Shown in pieces: positions 10,380 to 22,263 of a stretch of DNA of 45,311 nt. The stretch lies in NCBI GenBank assembly GCA_034687125.1, contig JAQGBZ010000459.1, forward strand, positions 1 through 45,311, in the 5' to 3' direction. The notes below the pieces were generated by a model. That model saw only the letters and a program-made list of their open reading frames with translations, made no database searches and was not told the origin of the DNA. The stretch comes from Neelides folsomi (Eukaryota; Arthropoda; Collembola; Neelipleona; Neelidae). A program made the position numbers and the translations under genes. How positions within the stretch are numbered: the first letter of the stretch is position 1; the number at the start of each line of letters is the position of its first letter.

Positions 10380-11280
10380 TTAATCGGTTTCCTCGAATTG
10401 CACACTCGCTTCCTTTTTAAAATCTTCCTGACCAAAATTCTTTCCAGTAAAATCTCCTGTAGAGACAGGTGTTGATGGAGTTTGTTCACGCTCACCTTCG
10501 TACTCTGCATCTTCTTCCTCTTGGTCTTTGCTCAAGCTTCGAGGGCGGAAGGAATATTCGTTCTCGAACTTCGGTTTTGGCTTTTTAAACTTTGTAAAAT
10601 TCGTCTCGATCTCGTCACATTCTTCCCCATCTACTTCTTCGCAGTTCAAGTTTCCCATTACGTCTTCGTAGGAGGACAAGCGTTCTTGCAAGGCGGCATT
10701 TGTAGCTTCGAGTTCAAGAATCTATTGGATTTAATAAAATCAATTAGAATTAAAATTAGTCAATTAATTTAGAATTTAGTCAATTAATTACAATTAAATT
10801 GCATTAATTGTTCAATATTTTCTTTACTCGTTTTTTTGCCTTCTCCAAATCCTCTTTGGCTTTTGTCAATTCATCTTGGTTCGGACAACCTTTTGAGAGT
10901 CGCTCAACGAAAAACTCCACTGGGTTTGAAGGTCTTGGATTCATGTGGTAAAGCCCAACAAGTGAAGTGGCGATCGATTGCCGCAATTGCTTCATCTCAA
11001 TATAATCGCGAAAATCCTTTCGCTTCTCTTGAAACTAATAAAAAATATATTCACACTTAACGACAAATGCTCAACACTTTTGACTATATAGTTATGTAAT
11101 TACGTGTATTAAAGACATTTAATTAAACCTAGAAAATGCTAATTGGTTTAAATACAAGCAATTATTAAATGAGACTTTATAATTAATTACTGTTTCAGGA
11201 GTTGATCTCCGAGAGTCTGAATTAAAAAGTTGCTTTGGTCTGCAAGCCGCACGAGGAAGGTCAACTCCATCATTCTCCAT
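10380..11280 (-). CDS. MYCBP-like (c-Myc-binding protein / AMY-1) with C-terminal extension
   Basis: Three exons on the minus strand: 11280-11191, 11034-10828, 10721-10380. All joints are in phase, giving 212 residues. The core (about 31-120) matches the MYCBP pattern: KRKDFRDYIE, then SIATSLVGLY, PSNPVEFFVERL, then a leucine-zipper-like helix with ILELEATNAALQ. In mammals this roughly 100-residue protein binds Myc N-terminus and AKAP scaffolds and occurs in cilia and mitochondria. Here about 85 further residues follow, acidic and rich in E/D/K/S (for example QEEEDAEYEGE), and a 30-residue N-terminal exon precedes the core; both are unlike the vertebrate protein. The gene is convergent with the CD36 gene, about 200 bp apart. 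The homology call is by eye from the core region. Confidence 0.7.
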
Positions 11281-12023
11281 TATAATTAGACAATTTAAAA
11301 ATTAAGACAGATAAACTATAATTACTTTAAATATAATGGCTTGCTAATTTTGATTAAATTCCGAATCTTTATTTTGCCATTCATAAAAATATTTGAATGG
11401 TGAGATTTGAATCATTTTTGGTATTTTAAAAGAATTTGTTGATTATTGAAACTATACCTATAAAGATGCAACCAAAACTTTAAAAAAGTTCGAAGTTAAA
11501 AAGCTTAAACCCATTTATAATAGTCATTAATTTATTTAACATTTAACATATTGATTACAAATAAATGCAAATTAAATTTTAGTCATTTCACTAAAGTTCG
11601 AGTTAATAAATAAAATGGAAAAAGAAATTGACGAAGAAAATTCTATTGTAGCCGTTTCACCTTTTAAGAGTTCAAAGTAAGTTGTAAGATGCACGTCAAT
11701 AAATTAAAAATATTAATTAGGTCGGACAGTTATAATAAATATTTAATAATTAAAGTCATTTATAGAAGTTTAAATAATATAGATTATTAACGACGCTTTA
11801 AAGTTTCTTTGTTCACAATTCTTCATCAACCATTAAGCTAAAGACCCAACCGCGCTCCCACGATTTTCGACTTTACGAGTAAAAGAAAACTCTTGAAATT
11901 GCAAAATTGCAATTTCAATCTTTGATTTTGTATCTCTTTTCTGATTGTCCAATAAATCTATAATATAATGAATCATTAGTTAATTAGTATTTACTATGTT
12001 TAAGGATTCAGTTCATATTAAAA
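11281..12023. other. divergent intergenic region with one exon-like element
   Basis: About 740 bp between MYCBP-like (leftward) and ABCB10 (rightward). It contains ATG at 11615 followed by 20 sense codons (MEKEIDEEN...) ending at a perfect GTAAGT donor at 11676. This could be an alternative 5' exon or an unannotated small gene. No acceptor-linked partner was found in phase. The rest looks like ordinary promoter spacer. Confidence 0.4.
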
Positions 12024-15000
12024 ATGAGTTTTACGTTATTTTGCCTTTCTAAGAAATATCCCTCCATTTCAACATCAATTTCCAAATTAGGATGGAGAGG
12101 ATTAAAAGTTCAAAATTACAAGGAACCCTTTGTGTTTAAAAGATTCATCAATTTATCCGCAATTAAGAAATCTACAAGTAAAAATGTAATTGAAAATCTT
12201 TCCAAAAATCAGAATAAATCGGGGAAATTGACAAATAGGGGCTCGGAGTTTCGTCGACTGTTGGGCCTTGCGAAATCCGAAAAATGGACATTGACTGGTA
12301 AAATTAACTTATTAATATTAAGTTTAAATATAATTATCCAATTAGTCTTTAAATTTATAACTAGAAATTATAATAGTTATAAATTTATAATTATTAATAA
12401 TCGCTGTTGTTGTATAGGAGCCATTGGACTTTTGTTGATTTCGAGCGCTGTGACAATGACAATTCCTTTCTGCCTTGGTCGTGTCATTGACATCATTTAC
12501 ACTGGCCAAGAAGCTGGAGAAACTCGGAAGAGGTTGAATAATGTATGCCTTATTCTCTTAGGAATTTTTGTTGTAGGCGGAATTTGCAATTTTGGACGAG
12601 TTTACCTCATGCAAGTCTCTGGTATAATCATCTTCATTTCATCATCAGCAAATCAATTCATAGTTAAAAAATTTCTTTAATTGATCGTTAATTAATCTGA
12701 CGAGTTAATAATTTTAATTTTGAAAAGGTCAACGAATAACTCAAAAGATGAGACGTCGTGTTTATTCTTCCATTTTACGCCAAGATGTTGAGTTTTTTGA
12801 TAAGAACAAGACGGGTGAATTAATTAATCGTTTAAGTTCTGACACTTCTCTCGTCTCTCAATCCGTCACGATGAATATTTCTGATGGACTTCGCTCAACA
12901 TTTTTAGTTTCAGCTGGAGTTTCAATGATGGTAAAATTAATTAAATAAACATAATTCATTTCCTAGTTTTAATTTTTCTTTTAATTTTTGGTTAAAATTT
13001 ACCATTGAAAATACTTCAATTTAAATAAATGATAAATGAGTTTAATTTATTTTTTTCAGTTTTACGTTTCAACTGAATTGGCAGTTGTTGGTTTAAGTAT
13101 TGTTCCACCTGTGGCATGTTTAGCAGTTCTTTATGGTCGATATGTTAAGAATATAACGAAAAAAGTTCAAGACAGTTTGGCAGCTGCGACACAAATTGCT
13201 GAAGAACGATTGGCGAATATTCGAACTGTTCGAGCGTTTGGGAACGAAGATAAAGAAATGAAACTTTATGGAACCAAAATTCACGATGTGCTTTTGTTAA
13301 CTTACAAAGAAGCGATGGCCAAAGGAATATTCTTTGGAATGGTAAATAATAAATATTTTAGAATCACAACCAATTATCTCTACATTTTATATATGATTAA
13401 GAATATCTACTCATGATTAACATTAAAATTCTTGGGATTCTTTTCAGACCGGTTTAAGTGGGAATTTCATAATTTTGTCAGTGCTTTATTATGGAGGATC
13501 AATGGTATCAGAAAACACAATTTCAGGTATAAGATAAATTATTTAAGTTGATAAATTAGACAATTCGAGGATTGAAAATAAAATAGTGATTTAACCACTT
13601 TCTTACTAAAAATATTTTGATCCAATATTAAAAAACTAAACAAATTAAAAATATTTTAGTTGGAAGTTTATCTGCATTTCTCCTCTACGCGGCTTATGTG
13701 GGAGTTGCCATCGGAGGGCTTTCTTCTTTTTATTCCGAATTAAATAAAGGACTTGGGGCTTCCACTCGATTATGGGAACTTATGGACACACAACCAAAAA
13801 TTCCACTTTCTGGTTAGTTCTTATTTTTCATATAATTTCAATTAATAATTCTTTCAATCATTTAGTTGCATTCATAACTGTTAAACATTATAATTAGTAA
13901 ATAAATGTTTAATTTAAATGTTAATTAATTTCAATAGGCGGAGGAATTCCACCAAGAGGAATGATTGGAAACATCGTCCTCGAAAATCTTTATTTCAACT
14001 ATCCAAATCGTCCAAATGCACCAGTATTTAAAAATATGAATTTGGAGGTTGAAGCCGGAACAATCGTGGCAGTTGTTGGAGCGAGTGGTTCCGGAAAAAG
14101 CACTTTGGCTTCTCTTCTCCTCCGCTTTTATGATCCATCCGGAGGTTGCATTTTCATTGATGGAGTCGACCTTAGGCAACTTGACCCTTTGTGGCTCAGA
14201 CGGTCCATCGGAACTGTTTCACAAGAACCGGCTTTGTTTTCCTCCTCAATCAAAGAGAATATTCTTTATGGGGCTGATAATCCCGATGACATTTCTGATG
14301 AAAGGATCATGGAAGTGGCCAAAGAAGCAAATTGCTACGATTTCACAACTTCTTTCCCCGATCAATTTAATACTGTAGTGGGAGAAAGGGGAGTGATGCT
14401 TTCGGGTGGACAGAAACAACGAATTGCAATTGCAAGAGCACTTATTAAGGTAAATCATAATCATTAATTAATATTTCTAAATTCTAAGCTGAATTAAATA
14501 TAAAAAATAATAATTCATGGTTTTAAATTGTATTTCGTATTGTAGTTTAATTTTTTATCATTTTTTTAAAGAATCCAAAAATTTTGATATTTGATGAAGC
14601 AACAAGGTAAGTTAAATGATAATGATAATTCTCTTTTATTACAATACTTAAGATAATTATAATTAAGTTTAAGTTTAATATGAAGTTAATATTAACTTAT
14701 TCATTAAATTGACATTTATTTCAATTTATCTTGATTTTTTTTACTTAAGCGCTTTGGATGCCGAGAGTGAACATTTGGTTCAAGAAGCTCTGGAACGTGT
14801 TGCGAAAAACAGAACTGTCATCACAATTGCTCATCGATTGTCAACTATCAGAAATGCTGGTGAGAATAAGTCTGATTTGCATTCGTAAATATATTGAATT
14901 TTGGCTTAACTATGAATAAAAATGTTCAAATCATTCCTTTTATTTCAGATAAAATCGCTGTTTTAAACGAAGGTTTATTTTCAGAAGTTGGTTCTTATGA

Positions 15001-15067
15001 ATCATTGATGAAGATTGAACACGGTCTGTTCAGAAAACTAGTCGAAAAGCAAACAATTGTACAATAA
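12024..15067 (+). CDS. ABCB10: mitochondrial ABC half-transporter, ABCB10 type
   Basis: Ten exons: 12024-12297, 12418-12621, 12728-12930, 13060-13341, 13448-13526, 13660-13812, 13938-14449, 14572-14606, 14750-14859, 14949-15067. The frame closes at 656 residues. The N-terminal about 80 residues are basic with Ser/Lys and few acidic residues, as expected for a mitochondrial presequence. A six-helix membrane domain follows with family blocks [21 protein letters not shown] and [17 protein letters not shown]. The nucleotide-binding domain has Walker [10 protein letters not shown] (about 445-453), signature LSGGQ (553-557), Walker B ILIFDEAT (573-580), D-loop SALD and the switch His in IAHR (609), all intact. 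ABCB10 sits in the inner mitochondrial membrane, and in animals supports heme synthesis and oxidative-stress protection. Close agreement over the whole length separates it from ABCB8. Confidence 0.95.
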
Positions 15068-15816
15068 ATAGCTATTATTTAGATAGTAAATTATTTTAAA
15101 GATAAATTATAATGGGTTTATGTTATAATTTAATGGATTACTCTACATTCATATCACACCTGACATTGGTGCACTAGCACGTCAGAATGTTAAAAATCGA
15201 ATAAATCAAATATATAAGTAACATTCATATGCACGTATGTAAATTACATAACTATTTATTTAAAGCATGCATAATTTCATTATTCTATTATTTAAATATT
15301 AAATGGGTGTCTTTAAAACTTTAAACATTAGAAGCGTATTTAAATAGGAAATAATATTTCAATAATAATTGAACTTGATGCATAATGAAATGAAGATTAC
15401 ATGAAGCAGAATAGAAATTGGTATAATCAATAGCTCATAACCGACTGTAATAAATTAGTCATAATTATTTAATAAAGTACATAATTTTAATAGAGTTAAT
15501 AAATGCTGCTTGATGAAATCGTCTTCATTGTTGATGATTGCAATTAATGTGGAATAAACAGTAATTAAAGTAATTAAAGTATAACGGGGCTAAATGAGAC
15601 ATTTCATGTAATGGGATCTAAATTTGTTCATTCGCCCGCGTTGAAACCGAAAACCGCTTCATTTTTCTGTCAAGATTTCAGAATTTTCTAATTGATCAAT
15701 TAATTTAAACACCATTTATCGATTTTAAAACATTAAACTCAACATAACATTATCATTAAATATCAGTCCGTTCAGCTGTACACTTTTCATCAGTGGTTAA
15801 TAAGAGTTTGTTCACA
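15068..15816. other. intergenic region, ABCB10 3' end and ACTL6 promoter
   Basis: About 750 bp of AT-rich spacer between two same-strand genes. No coding signal was seen. The last 80 bp before the ATG at 15817, ending TTGTTCACAATGAG, are probably the ACTL6 5' UTR. Confidence 0.5.
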
Positions 15817-17966
15817 ATGAGTGGAGGCGTCTATGGAGGAGGTAAAACCATTGTGTTGTTTTAATATACAAATCAACATCAAAGCCATTATTATTTTATT
15901 ATTTTATTACATAATTTTCTTAATATAAATATAATTAAATATACCGCACGAGTTAATTGATAAATTAATGATAGTAATTCGTAGTCTTATAGAATTTGGT
16001 TTAAAAAAAAATGTAACATTCAATAATTTGAGTTTTTTTATTATTAAATAGATGAAGTTGGTGCGTTGGTGTTCGACCCAGGTCATTTTTCATTTCGTGG
16101 GGGATATGCGGGTGAAGATGTGCCGAAAACTGAAATTCCAACACTTGTCGGAGTATCCGAAGAACCAGCCACTAACGGAAACGGGGACATGAACGAGATG
16201 GAAATGAAAACAAAAAAGAAATACACAATTGACACCAACAACATTCAGTATTGCAGAGCTGGTAAGAATACGAAAATTAATTTCCTCATAAATATCGTTA
16301 ATTATCAGTATTAAATTATTTATAGTTTAACTATTCTATTACTTGATGTTTATAATTTATAATAGTTTAAAATTGTCATTTTTTGAAATAGGGATGGAAC
16401 TTTCATCATTTTTAAAGGACGGAGGAGTCGAGGATTGGGACATGTTTGAAAAAGTTGTCGATTACGTTTACGAACATTCACTTCATGCCCAGCCACAATA
16501 TCATCCTCTACTCATGTCAGAACCACCTTGGAATCCGCGGAATAAGAGAGAAAAACTTACAGAACTATTCTTTGAAAAGTATTTTATTTTATTGATAAAA
16601 TGATTATTCGAATGATTTATTATTAAATTGAGAAACTTATCAAATTAATTTATTTTTATTTAGATACAACGTCCCCGCATTCTTCTTGGCCAAGACCGCC
16701 GTATTAGCAGCATTTGCCAACGGAAGGAGCACAGGAGTTGTCGTTGACAGCGGAGCAACTCACACTTCAGCAATTCCCGTTCACGACGGCTATGTTTTGT
16801 CCCAAGGGATCGTGAAGAGTCCGCTTGGTGGAGATTTCATTACGGCTCAAACTCGAACTTTCCTCGAGGAGTCGGGAATTGAAATCGTTCCTCCGTATCT
16901 TATTTCTGGCAAAGAACCCGTTCATGAAAATGAAAAACCAAAGTTTACAAGAAAAACTGGACTTCCGGAAGTCACCAAATCGTGGCATAATTACATGGTC
17001 AAGGTACGAATTCCGAATAAATTTTATAAATATTACTAAAAATTATCACAAATAGTTTAAAACATAATTAGAATTAATAGGTAACTCATTCATTAGAAAA
17101 ATAAACTTTAATTTTATAATCTAATTTGATGTGCCTTTTATTTTAGCAAGTTGTTCAAGATTACCAAGCGAGTTGTTTGCAAGTGATGGATGGCCCATAC
17201 GAAGAAGAAAATGCACTTTCGATGCCACAAATTCAATATGAATTTCCAAACGGCTACCACAGGGAATTTGGACTTGAGAGATTTAAAATCCCCGAATATC
17301 TCTTTGATTGTTCGGGTCTTCGAGGGGTTGGAACTACAATGCTTGGAGCTCCTCATCTCGTTACGACTTCAGTTGGAATGTGCGATGTTGATCTTCGACC
17401 TGTAAGTTTCAATTTTTCAATGTTAACATTTCTAGTATTTTAACTATTTTTACATTAGTTTAACTTTTCCTAGTAATAATAATTTCATAGTAAATTCTTA
17501 TTTATTTACTGAATTTATTAATTATTGTAATAATTATTTAGGCTTTGTATGGGAGTGTCATTGTGACTGGTGGGAATTCCTTGCTTCAAGGATTCACGGA
17601 GAGACTTAACCGAGATTTGTCAGTAAAAACGCCACCGGTTAGAACATTTATAAATTTAATTATATTTACTCTTACAAATTTTGAACAATTGAATGATTTT
17701 GTTTAAGTAATTAAAGTATTGTTATAAAGTATTGTTATTGTAACTTTTGGTTAGTTTAAATATAATTGAGTCTGATTGTAAGGATTTTGTATTTTTAGAG
17801 TATGCGGTTAAAGATCGTTGCTGTAAGTGGAACTGGAGAACGTCGGTTTGGTGCGTGGATTGGTGGTTCAATTCTCGCGTCGCTTGGATCTTTCCAGCAA
17901 TTGTGGATCTCAAGACAGGAATATGACGAAGCTGGGAAATCTCAGATTGAAAGGAAATGCCCTTAA
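15817..17966 (+). CDS. ACTL6A: actin-like protein 6 (BAF53, Drosophila Bap55)
   Basis: Seven exons: 15817-15841, 16052-16261, 16392-16578, 16664-17003, 17147-17401, 17542-17637, 17799-17966. They give 426 residues, the family length. Family hallmarks appear from end to end: [17 protein letters not shown] at the start, [18 protein letters not shown], the actin nucleotide-pocket segment [58 protein letters not shown] and the C-terminus [13 protein letters not shown]...ERKCP. This protein is a subunit of SWI/SNF (BAF/PBAF), INO80 and NuA4/TIP60 chromatin complexes in the nucleus and binds the HSA helix of the ATPase. The first exon holds only eight whole codons. An AATAAA lies at 18012-18017, overlapping the 3' region of the convergent GST gene. 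Invertebrates usually have one gene, so the A/B distinction of vertebrates does not apply. Confidence 0.95.
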
Positions 17967-18011
17967 AACCCATCAGGAGTGATTTTATATATGTAAATAA
18001 TACTTTTTTAA

Positions 18012-18079
18012 AATAAATATCTTTTTGGTCTTTAATTCCCATAAATGTATAATTGATTGTCTCATTTTTACATTTTATT
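18012..18079. terminator. back-to-back polyadenylation signals of ACTL6 and GST
   Basis: AATAAA on the plus strand at 18012-18017 lies 46 bp past the ACTL6 stop. AATAAA on the minus strand (TTTATT at 18074-18079) lies 42 bp past the GST stop. The genes are convergent with only 154 bp between stop codons. Confidence 0.55.
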
Positions 18080-18120
18080 GCACCAGATTAAACAAAATAT
18101 GGATTGCATTTAAAGCATAT

Positions 18121-19074
18121 TTAGAAAAGTGCTTTGGGTCGCTTTTCAATCCAATCTTTGATTTGTGGAATTGCGAAAATATTTTCTTGGTATGTTTTGA
18201 GATTCGGATAATCCTTTAGAAGCTCTGCATCAACAGTCGTTTCATACAATTCAAGAAAAACTGCCAAAAAGAAATCAGCCCAAGAGAGTTTTTTTCCAAC
18301 AAGAAAAGAACCGCCGTTTGATTCCACAGCTTTGCTAAATTTTGGAAGGTAATTTGGAAAAACTTTTTCTTTAAGATTTGCAAGTGCAGTTGCTTTCTTT
18401 TCTTCGTTTGTTTCCCAATGATAAGCTCTCCAGTCAGTGCGGAAATCTCGGCAGACGTCAACATATTCGTCACATTTGGCAGATTCATAATCATTTTCTC
18501 CAGCAAGACCATATTGCTTGGCCAAATAACGACCGATTCCAGAACATTGGGTCAAAACATTTCCGTCAAACTCAAGAACTGGAAGTTGACCCCAAGGCAT
18601 AGCTAAATCAAAAATATTCGTTTAATTTAATATTTTTATCTTAATTTTATAATTTATTTAATTTTCATAATTAAATAGTAAATTTTCATAATTAAATAGT
18701 AAATTTCCATAATTAAATAGTAAATAGAGATTGTTTACTGATCATAATTTTGTTTAATTCACTTACTTGGCTTTAATTCAGCCCATTTGTCAAAAGGAAT
18801 TCTAACATCTTCAAACGGAACTCCAGCATAAGCAAAAATCATTCGAATTGGCTCTGCCAGCACTTTCACATTAAAGTAAGTCAATTTGTATGAAGGACCT
18901 TTAAAACCACAATTAAATTAAATTAAATTTTCTCTATGCTATCTCTCTTCTATTATTTTTCCCATATTCAATTTACAGATATAAAACTAACATTAAGAAC
19001 ATTATTTAATGAATTTAATAATCTTTTTTATTTAATTAAAATGGAATATTTTTATTTTTCAATATCTTACCCAT
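18121..19074 (-). CDS. glutathione S-transferase, sigma class (HPGDS-like)
   Basis: Three coding exons on the minus strand: 19074-19071 (ATG plus one base), 18898-18767, 18602-18121. Joints ATG G|GT CCT and CCA A|CT ATG are in phase and give 205 residues, the usual sigma GST length. The N-terminal thioredoxin-like domain has SYKLTYF with the catalytic Tyr (residue 9), AEPIRMIFAYAG, and MPWGQLPVLEFDG, where the cis-Pro and glutathione contacts lie; then TQCSGIGRYLAKQYGL. The all-helical C-domain follows, ending PQIKDWIEKRPK. Sigma GSTs conjugate lipid peroxidation products to glutathione and some isomerise prostaglandin H2. The tiny first coding exon is usual in this subfamily. Arthropods often carry several sigma copies, so no single ortholog name is given. 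Confidence 0.92.
18661..18723. repeat. 21-bp tandem repeat, three copies, in GST intron 2
   Basis: ATTTTCATAATTAAATAGTAA is repeated at 18661-18681 and 18682-18702, with a third copy differing by one base at 18703-18723. A simple minisatellite with no coding role. Confidence 0.85.
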
Positions 19075-19647
19075 TGTAGCAATTTTGGTCTATTTTGTGT
19101 AAAAAGAAAGTGTAGTGAAGGACTTGAGTTGAGAAGGAAGTCAGAGTTTGAAACCAATGATATATGAAGGTATCTTTTCTACCTTTATTATATTGGGTCT
19201 ATTATATAGGGTTTAAGAATGAAGGTATATGTCAATCAGGATTAGTTTAACAGTTTTACAACCCAATTAGAGGGATATTCTATTATGGGTGATGTCGAGT
19301 GGTGTCGAAGGTGCATTGAAGGTTCTTTGGGCTCAGCTGGAATATCTGGAGTCTTCTCATAGCATTTTAAAGGCCATCCTTCCGTGGGTTGAGGAATAGG
19401 ATCTTTTCACTATACCCATTTATCCTTTTATCCATTTCCATTCCCTTGCATTTGTACGTATTCTCGCATGTATGGGATGGAAGGAAGTTGAGTCAGCCAT
19501 GGGCTAGGGCGAGAGAGTCACGTAGCCCTCGAATCCTATCCAAACTCATTCTGTTCTTCCTTCTCACTTTGCCCAGACTCGCCCTCACTCTCCGACCTCT
19601 ACGTCTCGGAATATTCCCAAAAGATCATCGGAGACATCGGAGTCAAA
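19075..19647. other. divergent promoter region (GST leftward, coiled-coil gene rightward)
   Basis: The first part holds the GST leader. The part from about 19400 is noticeably richer in C and G (for example CTCGCCCTCACTCTCCGACC) and probably is the 5' UTR of the gene starting at 19648. A 153-codon frame from 19389 crosses this and the next exon out of frame and is not believed. Confidence 0.45.
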
Positions 19648-22263
19648 ATGGGGAACAATCGGAAAGTGACCGAGGCCAATTTGGTCAAAAACCTCAATAT
19701 GAGGATCGGGGAGGCAAAGGCGGTTTTGGGGAAATTGGCCCAAGAAGAGAAAGAGCTGGAAGAGAAGACTTTAACTGTAAGTCTCATTTTTCACTACTTA
19801 TTTCATATGCATGTATTATTTTCATGTACCACACACACCCTCATTACTAAAGTCCGGATTTTTAGGCTTTTGCATATTGCTCGCATATTTTGCATATTTA
19901 GGCTATTTTGCATATTTACAAATTTTTTTGCATATTTTCAAGTATATTGACAAATTTCATATAAAAATGCATATTTTTTCCCTATACAGATTGAGAAATT
20001 GAAAAAAGTGGATGTTTCGTCGAATGAATAAATTAAAATTGTAACGAAAACTTGGATAAATTGCTCAAAGTGAAAAGTTTAAGTGGAAATGATTGATTTT
20101 CAAATACATATATGATGTTTATTTATTGAGTGGACAAAAATTCAGGGTTCCAACTTCCAACAGTCATAGAAAATTTCATATATTTTGAATGGAAAAGAGG
20201 AATTGTGTTAAAATATTAATGTGTCAACTTTAATTTTTAATTATTTGTGTAAAACAATAATTATTTTTATTTAATCGTGTATATTTGACATTCATATTGT
20301 GAATATTTGATATGCATATCGTGCATATTTCGCCGTTTTAGCCTTCATATTGCATACATATATTGAGGGTTTACCTGACCTAAATATCCGGACTTTACTC
20401 ATTACCGTTGCCGTTTAATAACGAGGATTTATCTTAAGTTGTACAGAGCTGCTTTTATTAAACAAATCATATTTAACTTACTGTTTATTAAATTGAAATT
20501 TGATTTTTTAGTTTGATTTGATTTGGTTTATGAAATTAAGGTTTTTATGAAATTTTTATAAAATTGAAATTTTATAATTTTGTGGATAATGATATTTTGT
20601 AATACTAGTAATACAATATATGGTACTTATTTAATGAATTTTTATACTAATTGTTTATTTAATTGATTTATGGATATTATAGGCGCAGAAGAAGCTTGAG
20701 AGCTCAGTTGCAGAACTTGAAGCTGAGCTTCAAAAGACCAAGGAAAAGCTGCTAAATGAAATTGGAAAGAAAAGTTTGTCAAACAGAAGGCAAATTAAGG
20801 TAATTTTGTAATTTTTAGAGTAGTAATGAATTCACTAATCTTTAGTTAAAGTTTTATAATATTTATAAGTTTATAACTAATCGTAAGATTTAAACATTAA
20901 ATACTTAAATAGTTATTAATATCATTAATTGGTGGTTATTTAATGATCAATGGTTATTTAATGATGTGTATGCAGGAAAGGATTATGACAACATGCGGAA
21001 CTCTTGGGAGTTTGGAAAACATGCTTTGTCAATTAGACAAGTTTGACCAAGGGCAACTCTTAACTGTGAAGATCCCAGAACTTAAAAGGTAAGACATTTA
21101 TGAATATTTAATGTCATCTTTAAAAATTTTGTTGATCATTCGTATTTTTATAATTTATGTCCATTTGTGGCTTTTGTCAAACCAAAGGAATGCTAATGAC
21201 ATAATTTGTGATTATAATTAGGCTTTTAAATTAATGACTACGATTTGATTTTTTTCAGTGAATGGGAATTTAAAGAAACTGACATCATTGACTCGAGTTT
21301 TGATCCAAGCGGTCTTAAAAAGGCAAAGGGAGAAATTTATCAATGGGGAGAAACAGTAATGGATCAAACGGGATTCTCGCGTCTTAAAACTCAAATTGCT
21401 ACTGATTTTGATACCATGTAAGATATGACATATCTTATTCAATCGTTAAATTAAATTCAATTAACGTCTATTATCAGCCTTATCAATTATTTATCGAAAA
21501 ATAAGTTTTATGTAATTTGTTTTTTAGAAGCAAGATGATGATCGAAATGAAAAATGATTTTGGAAAGAGAAAGCATCCGGTACTTATAAATATTATTATC
21601 AAGTTTTATTTCAAATTGCTTATTATGAAATTGATTATATGTATTTACAATTGTAATACAATTACAATTTTATTCCTGTAAATGGAATTATAAATTGAAT
21701 GATTTAATTAAATTAGTTATCTAATAAATCCAATCCCTTTTCAGATCCAATCATCCGAATCTGACAATGATTTCCTTTTCACTTACAAACGGAAGTTGGA
21801 ATCTCCAACATGGAATGCCGACGAGCTTTTTCCACCCTTCACTTCAAATGAATTCAATTGGGTCGTTCCAACCAAAAAGACAATGGCTCTCGTAAACCAA
21901 GAAGATCTCTCCCTCTGGTTGAAACCCCAAACCAACAATTTGGACTTTGAGAAAAACTTCGAGTCTCTGAGTCTCAAAGCGGAAATGACGGAGAAGAAAG
22001 TGGAAAATGTTGAGAAGATTTTGGATTTTCCATGTCTCGCCCACGATGCCAATTATTGGATGAAGAGAAAAAACACAGATGAACCATCGGAGAAAAAAGC
22101 CAAAAGAGAAGAAGAGGAAAAGGAAAATGAAGAAAATGTGAAACCTCAAAATTCGGAAACTTTTGTTGAAAGACGTTCATTTTTCAATGAAGAAAACGAC
22201 TTTGAATTCATTCCGCCTTCATACGCACTTCCAGATCCTTTTTGGCTCAAGAAATATTGCTAA
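19648..22263 (+). CDS. unassigned coiled-coil protein
   Basis: Six exons: 19648-19776, 20683-20799, 20976-21088, 21259-21417, 21528-21579, 21745-22263. The phases close to 362 residues. Residues about 1-100 form a charged coiled coil (EAKAVLGKLAQEEKELEEK, then ELEAELQKTKEKLL). The middle (120-190) has repeated Trp/acidic motifs such as SEWEFKETD. The C-terminal exon includes WNADELFPPF, EDLSLWLKP, NLDFEKNFESLSLK, FPCLAHDANYW, an acidic/basic stretch with a possible nuclear signal (KKAKREEEEKE) and ends IPPSYALPDPFWLKKYC. The arrangement of an N-terminal coiled coil followed by short Trp motifs (LSLWL) faintly recalls NCOA4/ARA70 ferritinophagy receptors, but I cannot support that by clear homology. 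The start has a good context (GTCAAAATGG). The first intron (906 bp) contains a mobile element. Confidence 0.75.
19840..20405. mobile_element. hAT-like non-autonomous DNA transposon (MITE) in intron 1
   Basis: Element 19848-20397 (550 bp) begins TAAAGTCCGGATT and ends AATATCCGGACTTTA, imperfect inverted termini sharing TAAAGTCCGGAT. It is flanked by an exact 8-bp duplication, CTCATTAC, at 19840-19847 and 20398-20405. Eight-base target duplications are characteristic of the hAT superfamily (also P elements). Sub-terminal regions are full of TGCATATT motifs in direct and inverted order, as is common in such elements. It has no transposase frame and so depends on an enzyme encoded elsewhere. It sits in the intron without touching splice sites. 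Confidence 0.88.

Noticed and set aside
19389..19850. 153-codon plus-strand frame before and across the first exon of the coiled-coil gene
   Set aside because: Out of frame with the gene, which has a well-placed ATG and a GTAAGT donor in a different frame.
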